NCBI GenBank assembly: GCA_001570385.1
Contig: BBYL01000038.1
Coordinates: forward strand, 1 to 64,000
Source: Microtetraspora glauca
GTDB lineage: Bacteria; Actinomycetota; Actinomycetes; Streptosporangiales; Streptosporangiaceae
Direction: 5' to 3'
Length of the DNA: 64,000 bases
Of this stretch, positions 46,030-55,312 are shown piece by piece. Numbering within the stretch: the stretch's first letter is position 1; each line of letters opens with the position of its first letter. Both the position numbers and the translations under genes were made by a program. Under the pieces are notes generated by a model, which ran no database searches, was not told where the DNA came from, and saw nothing but the letters and a program-made list of their open reading frames with translations.

Positions 46030-46199
46030 GTACCCGGGGTCCCTTGGAACCGGCGCGCGAGCAACCTCTGATGTTCGGGCAGGTTACCGGCCTTCTGCAC
46101 CGATTTACGCGTGATCGCGGCGGTACGTGGAAGTGTGCGGGGGTTGGTTAAGGTACGTCCGGACGTGGCGGCGAGATCTGGGACCTGGGGGCTCTAAAG

Positions 46200-49100
46200 A
46201 TGAACGACTCCTTCGGCACCGCGCGGATGCGCGACACCGTTCTCGCGGCGTGGACGGCCTCTCCCGCCCGGTTCCGCGAGGACGCCAACGCGGAGGAGGA
46301 CTTCGCGCTCGGCGGCTACCGTGACCGGCTGGTCGTCGAGCTGGCGCAGAACGCGGCGGACGCCGCGCTGCGCGCCGGACTGCCCGGCCACCTGCGGCTG
46401 ACCCTGCGTGACGGCGTCCTCCTCGCCGCCAACACCGGAGCCCCGCTGGACGCCGAGGGCGTGGAGGGCCTGTCCACGCTGCGGGTGTCCGGCAAGAAGG
46501 ACGAGACGGGCGCCGTCGGCAGGTTCGGGGTGGGATTCGCCGCCGTGGTCTCGGTGTGCGACTCCCCGTCGGTCACCTCGCGCAAGACGGGCGGCGTGCG
46601 CTGGTCGCGTGAGGAGACGGCCGCCCTGGTGGCCGACCGGCCCGCCCTGGCCGCGGAGCTGACCGGGCGGGAGGGGCACGTGCCCCTGCTCCGCCTGCCC
46701 TTCCCCGGTGAGCCCACCGAGGTGCCGGACGGCTTCGACACGCTCGTACGGCTCCCGCTGCGGGACGAGGCGGCGGAGCGGGCCGTGCGCCGGATGCTGC
46801 GGGAGGCCGGACCGGCGCTGCCGCTGGCCATGCCGGCGCTGTCCACCATCGAGATCGAGCTCGACGGGGAGACCCGCACGATCTCCGCCGAGGGCTGGCA
46901 CTTCGTCACCGCGTCGGGCTCGTTCACCTCGGAGCAGGTGGCCGAACTGTTCGCCGACCGGCCCACCGAGGAGCGCTCCCGGCCGTACTGGCAGGTCCGC
47001 TGGGCGGTGCCGACGGCGGCCTCCGGCGAGCCGCGTCCGCTGCCGGACGACGTGCCGCCCGTCGTGCACGCGCCGACGCCCAGCGACGAGCCGCTCGCCC
47101 TCCCCGCGCTGCTCATCGCCACGCTGCCGATGGCCACCGACCGGCGGCACGCCGCCCCCGGCCCGCTGGCGGAGTTCCTGGTCGAGCGGGCGGCGGACGC
47201 GTACGTCGAACTGCTGGCGTCGCTGCCGCGCACGCCGCGGCTGCTCGACCTGGTGCCGGGGCTCATCGGCAAGGGAGAGCTGGACGCGCGGATCCGCCGC
47301 GCGATCCTGAACCGGCTCCCGGACGTCCCCCTGCTGCCGGCCATCTCCGCGCCCGAGGAGCCGCAGGACGGCTCCGGCGTGGCAGGAGAGGCGATCCAGG
47401 CGTCCGGCGACGGCGGTCCGGGCTGGCTGGTGGCCGGTCGTGAGGCCAGGGTCGTGGCCGGTCCGGCGGAGTTCCTGGAGAAGATCGCCGACATGGTGCC
47501 CGGGCTGCTGCCCGCGGGCTGGTCGGCCCGCCACCCGGCGCTGACCGCCCTCGGCGTACGCCGGGTCGAGCTGGCCGACGTGATCGACATGCTGTCCGGC
47601 GACGCCGTGAAGGACAGGGAGCCCGCGTGGTGGCGGTCGCTCTACGAGGTGCTTCCCGCGGACGACCCCGAGGCGGTCGGCGCGGTTCCCGTCCCGCTGG
47701 CGGACGGCCGGTTGGTGCGGGGGCCGCGCGGCACGCTCGCTCTGACGAACGGCTCGGGTGACGGCTCGGGCGGGGGAGCCGGGCCGCTCGACCCGTCCGT
47801 CCTGGCGCCGCTGGGGCTGCGCGTCGTGCATCCCGACGCCGTGCACCCGCTGCTGCTGCGGCTGGGCGCGGCCGAGGCGACCCCGCGCACCGTCCTGGAG
47901 GACCCCCTCACCCACGCCGCGGTGACCGAGTCGCTGGACAGCGCCGACCCCGAGCCGGTGGCGCAGGCCGTGCTCGCCCTGGTCGAGGCGGCCGGGCTGT
48001 CGGCGGGGGAGGCTCCGTGGCTGGCCGAGCTGGCGCTGCGCGGCGCGGACGGCGAGCTGTACCCCGCGGGCGACCTGCTGCTGGCCGAGGGCTCCCTGGC
48101 CACGCTGATCGATCAGGACGTGCCCTTCGGCGTCGCGGCGCCAGACCTGGTGGAGCGGTACGGTTCGCACGTCCTGGCGGCGGCCGGTGTGCTGGACGGG
48201 TTCGCCGTGGTGAACGACGCTGACGTGCTGCTCGACCCCGAGGACTGCGACCACGACCTCGACCTGGAGGACGAGTGGCTGGAAGCGGTGCTCGACCTGC
48301 TGCCCGAGCTCGACGTCCCTCCGGTCGCCCGCGAGTTCGCCGCCGTCCGTGACCTGGAGTACGTCGCGGACTGGCCGGCCGCGCTCGCGCTCCTGTCCCG
48401 CCCGCCGCTGCGCGCCGCCCTTCAGCCGCTGCGTGTGCTGGTCTCGGGAGAGGTCGTCGAGATCCCGTCGTACACCTCGTGGTGGCTCTCCACCCATCCG
48501 GTGCTCGACGGCAGGCGGCCCACGTCCCTGCGGCTCCCAGGGGGCGACCCGCTCCTGTTCGGCCTGTACGGCGACGCGCCCGCCGGGGTGGACGAGGTCG
48601 CGCTGACGATGATCGGCGTCCGGTCGTCGCTGGCGGAGCTGCTGGCGTCGCACGGCGGCCCGGACGAGTTGCTCGACCTGCTGGCCGATCCGTCGATCGA
48701 GGTGGACCGGGCCCAGCTCCGCGCCCTGTGGATCGCCCTCGCGGCGGTCGACCCGACGCGGGTGCGCCCGCCGTCGGCGGTGCGTGCCGTACTGGACGGG
48801 GCGATCGTGGTGGCGGACGCCGAGGACGGGCGGGTCCTCGACGGGTCGAGCCGGGAAGAGCCGGCCGAGGGCCCGGGGGAGCCGGTGGTGGTCGAGGCGC
48901 CGGACCTGCTCGCCCTGGTGGCGGACCGGCCGCTGGTGCTCGCGCCGTTCGACCTGGCCGAGGCGTTGTCGGAGCTGCTCGACCTGCCGCTCGCGGGCGA
49001 GCTGGTGAACGGCGTGGTCACGTCGTCGGGCGAGGAGCGGCCGGTGCCCGCGGAGGTGCGCTCCCTGCTGCCGTCGGCTCCGCTGAGCTATGTCGAGCAC

Positions 49101-49298
49101 GGAGAGCTGCTGGTGGACGGCAGGCCCGTGCCGTGGCGCTTCTTCGAGGGGAAGGTCCACGCGTCGGGGATCGAGGGGCTGGCGCGTGGGCTCGCCTGGG
49201 CGTCCGGGCAGTGGGGCGACCGCCTCGCCGTCGCGGCGTTGCTGCGTGATCCGGAGCGGGTTCCGCTGCTGCTCGCCGAGGCGGATCTCGACTCCTGA
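46200..49298 (+). CDS. Large GHKL ATPase with sacsin/Hsp90-like N-terminal domain
   Basis: 1032 residues. The N-terminal 200 residues are a GHKL ATP-binding fold: V-E-L-A-Q-N-A-A-D-A (N-box), then L-S-T-L-R-V-S-G-K-K and G-R-F-G-V-G-F-A-A-V (G-box and lid). The remaining 800 residues are Leu/Ala/Asp-rich, acidic and without recognised domain, as in actinobacterial 'sacsin N-terminal ATP-binding-like' proteins. No transmembrane segment. It may act as a chaperone or in conflict/defence, where large GHKL proteins are common; neither is shown. ATG with CTGGGGG upstream; monocistronic. Confidence 0.85.
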   Translation: MNDSFGTARMRDTVLAAWTASPARFREDANAEEDFALGGYRDRLVVELAQNAADAALRAGLPGHLRLTLRDGVLLAANTGAPLDAEGVEGLSTLRVSGKKDETGAVGRFGVGFAAVVSVCDSPSVTSRKTGGVRWSREETAALVADRPALAAELTGREGHVPLLRLPFPGEPTEVPDGFDTLVRLPLRDEAAERAVRRMLREAGPALPLAMPALSTIEIELDGETRTISAEGWHFVTASGSFTSEQVAELFADRPTEERSRPYWQVRWAVPTAASGEPRPLPDDVPPVVHAPTPSDEPLALPALLIATLPMATDRRHAAPGPLAEFLVERAADAYVELLASLPRTPRLLDLVPGLIGKGELDARIRRAILNRLPDVPLLPAISAPEEPQDGSGVAGEAIQASGDGGPGWLVAGREARVVAGPAEFLEKIADMVPGLLPAGWSARHPALTALGVRRVELADVIDMLSGDAVKDREPAWWRSLYEVLPADDPEAVGAVPVPLADGRLVRGPRGTLALTNGSGDGSGGGAGPLDPSVLAPLGLRVVHPDAVHPLLLRLGAAEATPRTVLEDPLTHAAVTESLDSADPEPVAQAVLALVEAAGLSAGEAPWLAELALRGADGELYPAGDLLLAEGSLATLIDQDVPFGVAAPDLVERYGSHVLAAAGVLDGFAVVNDADVLLDPEDCDHDLDLEDEWLEAVLDLLPELDVPPVAREFAAVRDLEYVADWPAALALLSRPPLRAALQPLRVLVSGEVVEIPSYTSWWLSTHPVLDGRRPTSLRLPGGDPLLFGLYGDAPAGVDEVALTMIGVRSSLAELLASHGGPDELLDLLADPSIEVDRAQLRALWIALAAVDPTRVRPPSAVRAVLDGAIVVADAEDGRVLDGSSREEPAEGPGEPVVVEAPDLLALVADRPLVLAPFDLAEALSELLDLPLAGELVNGVVTSSGEERPVPAEVRSLLPSAPLSYVEHGELLVDGRPVPWRFFEGKVHASGIEGLARGLAWASGQWGDRLAVAALLRDPERVPLLLAEADLDS

Positions 49299-49391
49299 GA
49301 CCGTCGCGGCGGCCGGTTCACTCGGGCGCTCCTTATGGGGCGCCTGACGGATGCCGGCCGCGCGCAGTGAGGGCTTGACTCGTCAGTCTTC

Positions 49392-49598
49392 CTAGCGGCG
49401 GTCGCGGTGGCGGATGTAGGCGAGGCCGAACAGTCCGAGCCCGATCCCCGCCGCGCAGGTCCACAGCCATCGGCTCTCGTCCGGCCGCGCGACCAGCAGC
49501 ACGACCAGCGCGACCAGCCACAGCGCCGTCCCGACGAGGATGGTCGCGGTGTCGTTGGTCTTGATCGGCTCGAGGTCCGGCCGGGGCTGCTGGCTCAC
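49392..49598 (-). CDS. DUF2530 small membrane protein
   Basis: About 68 residues with two transmembrane helices (A-T-I-L-V-G-T-A-L-W-L-V-A-L-V-V and T-C-A-A-G-I-G-L-G-L-F-G), ending in a basic tail Y-I-R-H-R-D-R-R. Matches actinobacterial DUF2530. The GTG at 49598 is a tentative start; GTG 49619 would add seven residues. It often neighbours purine permease or MarR genes, as here. Function unknown. Confidence 0.82.
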   Translation of the reverse strand: MSQQPRPDLEPIKTNDTATILVGTALWLVALVVLLVARPDESRWLWTCAAGIGLGLFGLAYIRHRDRR

Positions 49599-49837
49599 GG
49601 GACCCAAGCTTAAAGCCACCGCAAATCCGCGGAGCGGCGGATGGCGCGTTCACAAGGGCGGAGGCCGGAGCCCGTAGGGCCGGCGATACCACCGCGGCAG
49701 TGGATCCGGGCCCCGGAGCGAGCCGAGGGAATGGTGCATCTCATCCAAGCAGTAAAATATGCACAAAACGGTCACGGAACCGTCACACTGACCACCAAAC
49801 TCTTTTCGCAGGTGATACCGCCTGCCACTCTTCGCGC

Positions 49838-51322
49838 GTGAGTAACAGCATGAATCCTCGGGCCACCGGCTTTCTTGATCGTTTCTTCTTCATCTCCGAG
49901 CGTGGCTCGACCATCGGCCAGGAGGTACGCGGCGGGTTCGCCACCTTCTTCACGATGGCGTACATCGTCGTGCTCAACCCCATCATCATCGGCACGGTGG
50001 CCGACAAGACCGGCAACCTCCTCGGCGGCGGCACCGTCCCCAACTTCCCGCTGATCGCGGCGGCGACCGCGTTCGCGGCCGGAATCCTGACGATCGCGAT
50101 GGGTGTGTTCGGCCGCGTGCCGCTGGCCCTGGCGACGGGGCTCGGCCTGAACGCGTTCGTGGCCGTCGGCATCGCCTCCCAGATGTCCTGGGCGGAGGCC
50201 ATGGGCCTCGTGGTGCTCGAAGGCATCGTGATCGCGATCCTCGTGCTCACCGGTTTCCGGGTCGCCGTGTTCAACGCCATCCCGGCCCAGTTGAAGACGG
50301 CGATCAGTGTTGGCATCGGTCTGTTCATCGCGTTGATCGGGTTCGTCGACGCGGGCTTCGTCCGCCGCATCCCCGACGTCGCGGGTACCACCGTCCCCGT
50401 GAAGCTGGGTGCTCTCGGCAACGGATCGCTCACCGGATGGCCCACGCTGGTCTTCGTCGTCGGCGTGATCGTGACCGCGTTCCTGATCGCCCGCAGGTTC
50501 AAGGGCGCCATCCTCATGGGCATCATCGGCACGACGATCCTCGCGATCATCGTGGAGGCCATCGCGCAGATCGGCACGCAGATCACGCCGGGCAAGCCCG
50601 TCAACCCCAACGGCTGGGCGCTGATCAAGCCGGAGTGGCCCTCGACGTTCCTGGAGCTGCCGGACCTGTCGCTGCTCGGCCACTTCAACCTCTTCGGCGG
50701 CTTCGCGAAGGTCGGCGGCGTCGCGGCGATCCTGCTGGTCTTCACCCTCTTGCTCGCCGACTTCTTCGACACCATGGGCACCGTCGTCGGCGTCGGCCGT
50801 CAGGCCGGGCTGGTCGCCCCTGACGGCACGATGGAGCGGACCCGGGCCATCCTGCTGGTCGACTCCCTCGCGGCGGCCGGCGGTGGCGCGGCCGGCGTCT
50901 CGTCCAACACCACCTACGTCGAGTCCGCCGCCGGAGTGGGCGAGGGCGCCAGGACCGGTCTGGCCAGCGTGGTCACCGGCCTCCTGTTCCTCCTGGCCAT
51001 GTTCTTCGCGCCCCTGACGAAGGTCGTGCCGTCCGAGGCGGCGACCCCGGCGCTGATCATCGTCGGCTTCCTGATGATGACGCAGATCCGGGAGATCGAC
51101 TTCAGCGACTACGAGATCGCGATCCCGGCGTTCCTCACGATCGTGCTCATCCCGTTCACGTACTCGATCACGGCGGGCATCGGCGCCGGGTTCATCACCT
51201 ACGTGTTCATCAAGACGCTGAAGGGTCACGCGCGGCAGGTCCACCCGCTGCTCTGGATCGTCGCGCTGCTCTTCCTGATCTACTTCACCGTGGAGCCGAT
51301 CAAGTCCGTCCTCGGTCTGTGA
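49838..51322 (+). CDS. AzgA-type NCS2 purine permease
   Basis: 494 residues, about twelve to fourteen membrane helices, guanine/hypoxanthine/adenine proton symporter family. The start F-F-F-I-S-E-R-G-S-T-I-G-Q-E-V-R-G-G-F-A-T-F is diagnostic of AzgA-like carriers. The conserved A-T-G-L-G-L-N-A-F-V and D-F-F-D-T-M-G-T motifs line the substrate site. Start is GTG 49838 or ATG 49850; TAAAAT at 49753-49758 is a possible -10 box. A strong T-tailed terminator follows. Confidence 0.93.
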   Translation: MSNSMNPRATGFLDRFFFISERGSTIGQEVRGGFATFFTMAYIVVLNPIIIGTVADKTGNLLGGGTVPNFPLIAAATAFAAGILTIAMGVFGRVPLALATGLGLNAFVAVGIASQMSWAEAMGLVVLEGIVIAILVLTGFRVAVFNAIPAQLKTAISVGIGLFIALIGFVDAGFVRRIPDVAGTTVPVKLGALGNGSLTGWPTLVFVVGVIVTAFLIARRFKGAILMGIIGTTILAIIVEAIAQIGTQITPGKPVNPNGWALIKPEWPSTFLELPDLSLLGHFNLFGGFAKVGGVAAILLVFTLLLADFFDTMGTVVGVGRQAGLVAPDGTMERTRAILLVDSLAAAGGGAAGVSSNTTYVESAAGVGEGARTGLASVVTGLLFLLAMFFAPLTKVVPSEAATPALIIVGFLMMTQIREIDFSDYEIAIPAFLTIVLIPFTYSITAGIGAGFITYVFIKTLKGHARQVHPLLWIVALLFLIYFTVEPIKSVLGL

Positions 51323-51359
51323 CGTCCCGCCTCGTCGTACGCTGACGCCGTACGCGCCG

Positions 51360-51406
51360 CGCGACCTTCGCGGTCCTTCCGCGAGGGTCGCGTTTTGCGT
51401 TTTTTT
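51360..51406 (+). terminator. Intrinsic terminator with T-tract
   Basis: CGCGACC-TTCGCGG pairs with CCGCGA-GGGTCGCG (51360-51392), followed by a T-rich tract (51393-51406). It is the most classical terminator in the window and ends the purine permease transcript. Confidence 0.92.
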
Positions 51407-51444
51407 GACGTAAGCCCGAACCGTGGAATACCGGCCACGACCGG

Positions 51445-51476
51445 TATAGTTAGCAAAGGTAATGACGCATGCTAAC
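51445..51476 (+). promoter_or_regulatory. Promoter and probable MarR operator
   Basis: TATAGT (51445-51450) is a good -10 box. GTTAGCA (51449-51455) and TGCTAAC (51470-51476) are perfect inverted arms that overlap the -10 and the ATG of the MarR gene. The position suits autorepression and short or leaderless mRNA. Confidence 0.65.
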
Positions 51477-51930
51477 GAACGAACCCAAGACAGAACCGAT
51501 CGCGAACCTACGCTCCGACGCAGGGCTGGCGTCCGCGCTGCGCGTCTCCCTGGCGCGGCTGAATCGACGGCTGCGCAAGCAGGCCGCGGGGCACGCCTTG
51601 ACGCCCACCCAGCTCGCGACGCTGGCCGCCGTCGAGCGGCACACCGCGATGACGCCCGGAGAGCTGGCGGAGCACGAGAAGGTGCAACCGCCCTCGATGA
51701 CTCGCGTCATCGCAAAACTGGAGGAGCGCGGCCTGCTGGCCCGCAGCCCCCATCCCACGGACCGGCGGCAGGTCAGCGTGAGTGTGACGGCCGCGGGAGC
51801 GACGCTCCTCAAGGAGGAGCGGCGGACCAAGGAGGCATGGCTGGCCCGGCGGCTGAAGGAGCTGACGGCCGAGGAGAGGGCGACGCTGAGGGCGGCGGCG
51901 CCGATCCTGGAGAAACTCTCCAAGAGCTGA
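51469..51930 (+). CDS. MarR family transcriptional regulator
   Basis: 153 residues, winged helix. The recognition region is M-T-P-G-E-L-A-E-H-E-K-V-Q-P-P-S-M-T-R-V-I, and the wing D-R-R-Q-V-S-V-S-V-T. It would repress itself and the MFS gene downstream, releasing on binding a small ligand. A matching palindrome overlaps its start. Confidence 0.92.
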   Translation: MLTNEPKTEPIANLRSDAGLASALRVSLARLNRRLRKQAAGHALTPTQLATLAAVERHTAMTPGELAEHEKVQPPSMTRVIAKLEERGLLARSPHPTDRRQVSVSVTAAGATLLKEERRTKEAWLARRLKELTAEERATLRAAAPILEKLSKS

Positions 51931-51980
51931 CCCGCGCCGAGGAGGCCGGGGACGCCGAGCCCGCCTGCGCCGCGGTCCCC

Positions 51981-52040
51981 GAACCCGGCACCGAACCCGG
52001 CACCGAACCCGGCACCGAACCCGGCACCGAACCCGGCACC
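51981..52040 (+). repeat. 12-bp tandem repeat between marR and MFS genes
   Basis: Five exact copies of GAACCCGGCACC. Read in the MFS frame they give E-P-G-T five times. The frame is open from the MarR stop into the MFS gene, yet it contains no ATG, GTG or TTG before 52101. Confidence 0.9.
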
Positions 52041-52100
52041 GAATGCGGCGAAGAGCCTGACGCGCATGCCCGGACCGCGCCGGCGCCCGCGCGCGGCGGC

Positions 52101-53432
52101 ATGTTCCGGTCGCTGCGCAACCACAACTACCGGCTGTTCGCGGCCGGCGGCATCGTGTCCAACGTCGGCACGTGGATGCAGCGGACCGCTCAGGACCTGC
52201 TGGTCCTCCAGCTGACCGCCGGCAGCGGGGTGGCGCTCGGCGTGACCGTCGCGCTGCAGTTCCTCCCGGTGCTGCTGTTCGGGTTGTGGGGCGGGATGCT
52301 CGCCGACCGCTACCCGAAGCGGCCGGTGCTCATGGTGGCCCAGTCGCTCATGGGCGTGCTCGCCCTCACCATGGGCCTGCTCACTCTCACCGGGTCCGCC
52401 CAGGTCTGGCATGTGTACGTGATGGCGTTCGTCCTCGGCGTGATCTCCTGCGTCGAGGTCCCCACGCGGCAGTCGTTCGTCGTGGAGATGGTCGGCCGCG
52501 ACGACCTGTCGAACGCGATCGCCCTCAACAGCTCGACGTTCAACCTGGCCCGGGTCTTCGGGCCGGCTCTGGCCGGCGTGCTCATCTCCTGGATGGGCAC
52601 CGGTCCGATCTTCCTGCTGAACGCGGTGTCGTTCGCCGCGGTGATCAGCGGCCTCGCGATGATGCGTACGTCCGAGCTGCGCACCCCGGAACCGGTGACG
52701 CGCGCCAAGGGCCAGCTCCGCGAGGGGCTGCGGTACGTCGGGCGGCGTCCCGACCTGCTGCTGCCGATCCTGATCGTGGGCTCGATGGCGATATTCACGC
52801 AGAGTTTCTCGACCAGCATCGCGCTCATGGCGACCGAGGTGTACGGCGCGGGCGCGTCCTCGTTCGGCGTCGCGTCCAGCGCGTTCGCCGTCGGCGCCCT
52901 CGGCGGGGCGCTGCTGGCCGCCAAGCGGGTCAGGCCGAGCCGCAGGTTCCTGATAATCGGCGCGATCTGCTTCGGCGTGTTCCAGGCCGTCGCGGGGCTG
53001 GCGCCCGGCTACCCGGCGTTCCTGGCGTTCCTGATCCCGGCCGGCATGGCCGTGGTCACGGTGAACACCACCGCCAACGCCACCGTCCAGATGGGCGCGT
53101 CGCCCGAGATGCGCGGACGGGTGATGGGGATCTACGTCCTCGTCTTCACCGGTGGCGCTCCCATCGGCTCGCCCCTGGTGGGCTGGCTGGCCGAGATGGC
53201 CGGGCCGCGGGTGTCGGTCGTCGTGGCGGGCGTGCTCAGCGTGCTCGGCGTCGGCCTCGCCGTACTGGTGACCAGGATCGTGGCCGCGCGGACGCGCCCG
53301 GAGAAGGCGCTGGAAGGGGCGGCGGCCGAGATTCCCGGTGACGCTTCGGGCGCGGCCCGGGTCGAGACGCCGGACGAGGCGGCGGAGCCCGTGACGGTGC
53401 CGCCGCGCTGGAGGCTGCGGCGGGCCGCCTGA
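52101..53432 (+). CDS. MFS transporter (MarR-linked, enterobactin-exporter/drug-efflux type)
   Basis: 443 residues, twelve helices. It begins M-F-R-S-L-R-N-H-N-Y-R-L-F-A-A-G-G, a common start of the EntS-like efflux group; motif A is G-G-M-L-A-D-R-Y-P-K-R. The ATG at 52101 has no good ribosome binding site. An open frame upstream carries E-P-G-T repeats. Translation may start at a CTG overlapping the MarR stop (51927), or at ATG 51837 behind AAGGAGG with one-base spacing. Likely exports a toxic compound under MarR control. Confidence 0.85.
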   Translation: MFRSLRNHNYRLFAAGGIVSNVGTWMQRTAQDLLVLQLTAGSGVALGVTVALQFLPVLLFGLWGGMLADRYPKRPVLMVAQSLMGVLALTMGLLTLTGSAQVWHVYVMAFVLGVISCVEVPTRQSFVVEMVGRDDLSNAIALNSSTFNLARVFGPALAGVLISWMGTGPIFLLNAVSFAAVISGLAMMRTSELRTPEPVTRAKGQLREGLRYVGRRPDLLLPILIVGSMAIFTQSFSTSIALMATEVYGAGASSFGVASSAFAVGALGGALLAAKRVRPSRRFLIIGAICFGVFQAVAGLAPGYPAFLAFLIPAGMAVVTVNTTANATVQMGASPEMRGRVMGIYVLVFTGGAPIGSPLVGWLAEMAGPRVSVVVAGVLSVLGVGLAVLVTRIVAARTRPEKALEGAAAEIPGDASGAARVETPDEAAEPVTVPPRWRLRRAA

Positions 53433-53541
53433 CGGTCCGCCGGGCCGCCCGGCCCTCCCTCGACGCCGATGGGCGCGGATCGGGGCCGGGCCGCCGGACC
53501 CTCCCTCACGCCGATGCGCGCCGATGGGTGAGAATCGCTGG

Positions 53542-54231
53542 GTGAGCAGGTTGTTCGTGGCGCTGTCGCCGCCTGCCGGCGTGCTCGCCGAGATCGCCGC
53601 CGAAGTCGGCCCGAGGCGGGCGGAGTGGCCGGATCTGCGGTGGGTGGACGACGCGCTGTGGCACGTCACCCTCGCGTTCCTCGGTGAGGTGCCCGACGAG
53701 GTGCTGCCCGAGCTCGACGTACGGCTGGCGCGCGCGGCCTCGCGCTACGCGCCCATGACGGTGTGGTTCGGCGCCGCGGGGGCGTTTCCCTCGCCCGGCC
53801 GGGCCAGGACCTTCTGGATCGGCCTCAACACCGTTCCCGCCGGGTCCGCGAGCGCCCGGGACGCGTACGCCGGCCCTCCCGGCGACCTCCAGGAGAGCTC
53901 TCACGGGGATGATCACGGGGGTGCTCACGGCCGATCGCCCTCGGGGCCGTTCGCGGAGCCGCTGGTACGGCTGGCGGCGTCGCTCGCCGCCGGCGCGCGG
54001 CGGGCCGGGGCCGCGGAGGTGGACCGGAAGTCGTTCCACCCCCACCTGACCCTGGCCCGCTCACGGGCCCGCTCACGGCACGGCGACGATCTGCGGTCGC
54101 TCGTCTCCTCGATGAGCGCGTTCCACGGGCGCGAATGGGAGGCGGGAGCCGCCCATTTGGTGCGCAGCCATCTGGGATCCCATGTTCGCTATGAGCAGGT
54201 CGCGGTCTACTCACTCGGTGGACGCGATTAG
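53542..54231 (+). CDS. thpR: RNA 2',3'-cyclic phosphodiesterase (ThpR/2'-5' RNA ligase family)
   Basis: About 229 residues with the two HxTx-type motifs of the 2H phosphoesterases: H-V-T-L at 41-44 and H-L-T-L in F-H-P-H-L-T-L-A-R. It opens 2',3'-cyclic phosphate ends. A hydrophilic insertion rich in His/Gly/Ser (about 115-140, G-D-D-H-G-G-A-H-G) between the motifs is longer than usual. GTG 53542 is favoured; ATG 53524 would add six residues. Confidence 0.9.
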   Translation: MSRLFVALSPPAGVLAEIAAEVGPRRAEWPDLRWVDDALWHVTLAFLGEVPDEVLPELDVRLARAASRYAPMTVWFGAAGAFPSPGRARTFWIGLNTVPAGSASARDAYAGPPGDLQESSHGDDHGGAHGRSPSGPFAEPLVRLAASLAAGARRAGAAEVDRKSFHPHLTLARSRARSRHGDDLRSLVSSMSAFHGREWEAGAAHLVRSHLGSHVRYEQVAVYSLGGRD

Positions 54232-54241
54232 GCTCCAATGC

Positions 54242-54325
54242 GTGGATCGTCCTCGTCGCTGGCTGCTGCCCACGGTGCTCGCGCTGCTCGTGCTCATCGT
54301 GGTGGTCGGAGCGTTGCTCCGCTAG
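54242..54325 (+). CDS. Possible 27-residue single-span membrane protein
   Basis: A GTG-started frame encodes D-R-P-R-R-W-L-L-P-T-V followed by a 15-residue hydrophobic helix and a final L-L-R. The positive-inside pattern is ideal for a small membrane protein. It starts 10 bases after the thpR stop and ends directly against the converging aldo/keto reductase gene. No strong ribosome binding site. Too short to assign. Confidence 0.45.
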   Translation: MDRPRRWLLPTVLALLVLIVVVGALLR

Positions 54326-55294
54326 CTACCAGGCGTACTCCTCGGGAGCGGTCTTGAAGCCGGGGAAGATCTCGTCGAGACGGGCGAGCGCCTTCTCGTC
54401 GAGTGTGATCTCCAGGGCCTTCATCGTCCCGTCGAGCTGGTCCAGCGTGCGCGGCCCGATGATGGGCGCGGTGACGGCCTTCTGGTGGAGCAGCCAGGCC
54501 AGGCCGACGTTCGCCGGGTCCTCGCCGAGCTCGTCGCAGAACCCCTCGTATCGCTCGATCTTGTCGCGGTGCTTCTCCAGCTCCTTGGCGATCACGTCCG
54601 AGGCGGAGCGACCCTTGTCGATCTTGCGGAGGATGCCGCCGAGCAGGCCGCCCGCGAGCGGGCTCCACGGGATCAGGCCGAGCCCGTAGTCCTCGCACGC
54701 CGGGATGACCTCCAGCTCCGCCGCCCGGACGAGCAGGTTGTAGTGGGACTGCTCGGAGACCAGCCCGAGCGAGTTGCGACGGCGGGCGGACTCCTGCGCC
54801 TTGGCGATGTGCCAGCCGGCGAAGTTGGACGAGCCGACGTACAGGATCTTGCCCTGCTGCTTCAGGATGTCCATGGCCTCCCAGAACTCCTCGAACGGGG
54901 TGTTCCGGTCGACGTGGTGGGCCTGGTAGAGGTCGATGTAGTCGGTCTGCATGCGCTTCAGCGACGCGTCGCAGGCCCGGCGGATGTTGAGCGCCGACAG
55001 GCGTCCCTCGTTCGGCCAGTTGCCCATGTCGCCGTAGAGCTTGGTGGCGATGACCGTCTTCTCGCGGCGGCCCCCGCCCTGGGCGAACCAGCGCCCGATG
55101 ATGTTCTCGGTGATCCCCTCGCCCAGCTTCCATCCGTACACGTTGGCCGTGTCGAAGAAGTTGATCCCCAGCTCATGGGCGTGGTCCATGATGGCGAAGG
55201 AATCGGCCTCCGAGGTCACGGGGCCGAAGTTCATCGTGCCGAGGCAGAGCCTGCTGACTTGGAGACCTGTGCGGCCGAGCTGTCCGTAATCCAT
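54326..55294 (-). CDS. Aldo/keto reductase
   Basis: 322 residues, NADPH-dependent oxidoreductase with a TIM barrel. The tetrad is readable: Asp and Tyr in F-F-D-T-A-N-V-Y-G, Lys in V-I-A-T-K-L-Y-G, His in Y-Q-A-H-H-V-D. The ending P-G-F-K-T-A-P-E-E-Y-A-W is common in actinobacterial members. The start ATG 55294 comes seven bases after a possible TAGTGT -10 box, so the mRNA may be leaderless. A MerR-type palindrome lies in the promoter. Substrate unknown. Confidence 0.93.
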   Translation of the reverse strand: MDYGQLGRTGLQVSRLCLGTMNFGPVTSEADSFAIMDHAHELGINFFDTANVYGWKLGEGITENIIGRWFAQGGGRREKTVIATKLYGDMGNWPNEGRLSALNIRRACDASLKRMQTDYIDLYQAHHVDRNTPFEEFWEAMDILKQQGKILYVGSSNFAGWHIAKAQESARRRNSLGLVSEQSHYNLLVRAAELEVIPACEDYGLGLIPWSPLAGGLLGGILRKIDKGRSASDVIAKELEKHRDKIERYEGFCDELGEDPANVGLAWLLHQKAVTAPIIGPRTLDQLDGTMKALEITLDEKALARLDEIFPGFKTAPEEYAW

Positions 55295-55312
55295 GGAGTC
55301 CACACTAGGAAC

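Noticed and set aside
46194..49160. 988-codon minus-strand frame opposite the GHKL ATPase
   Set aside because: Composition is Arg/Gln/His-rich with no motif, typical of antisense frames in high-GC DNA; the plus frame has clear ATPase motifs.
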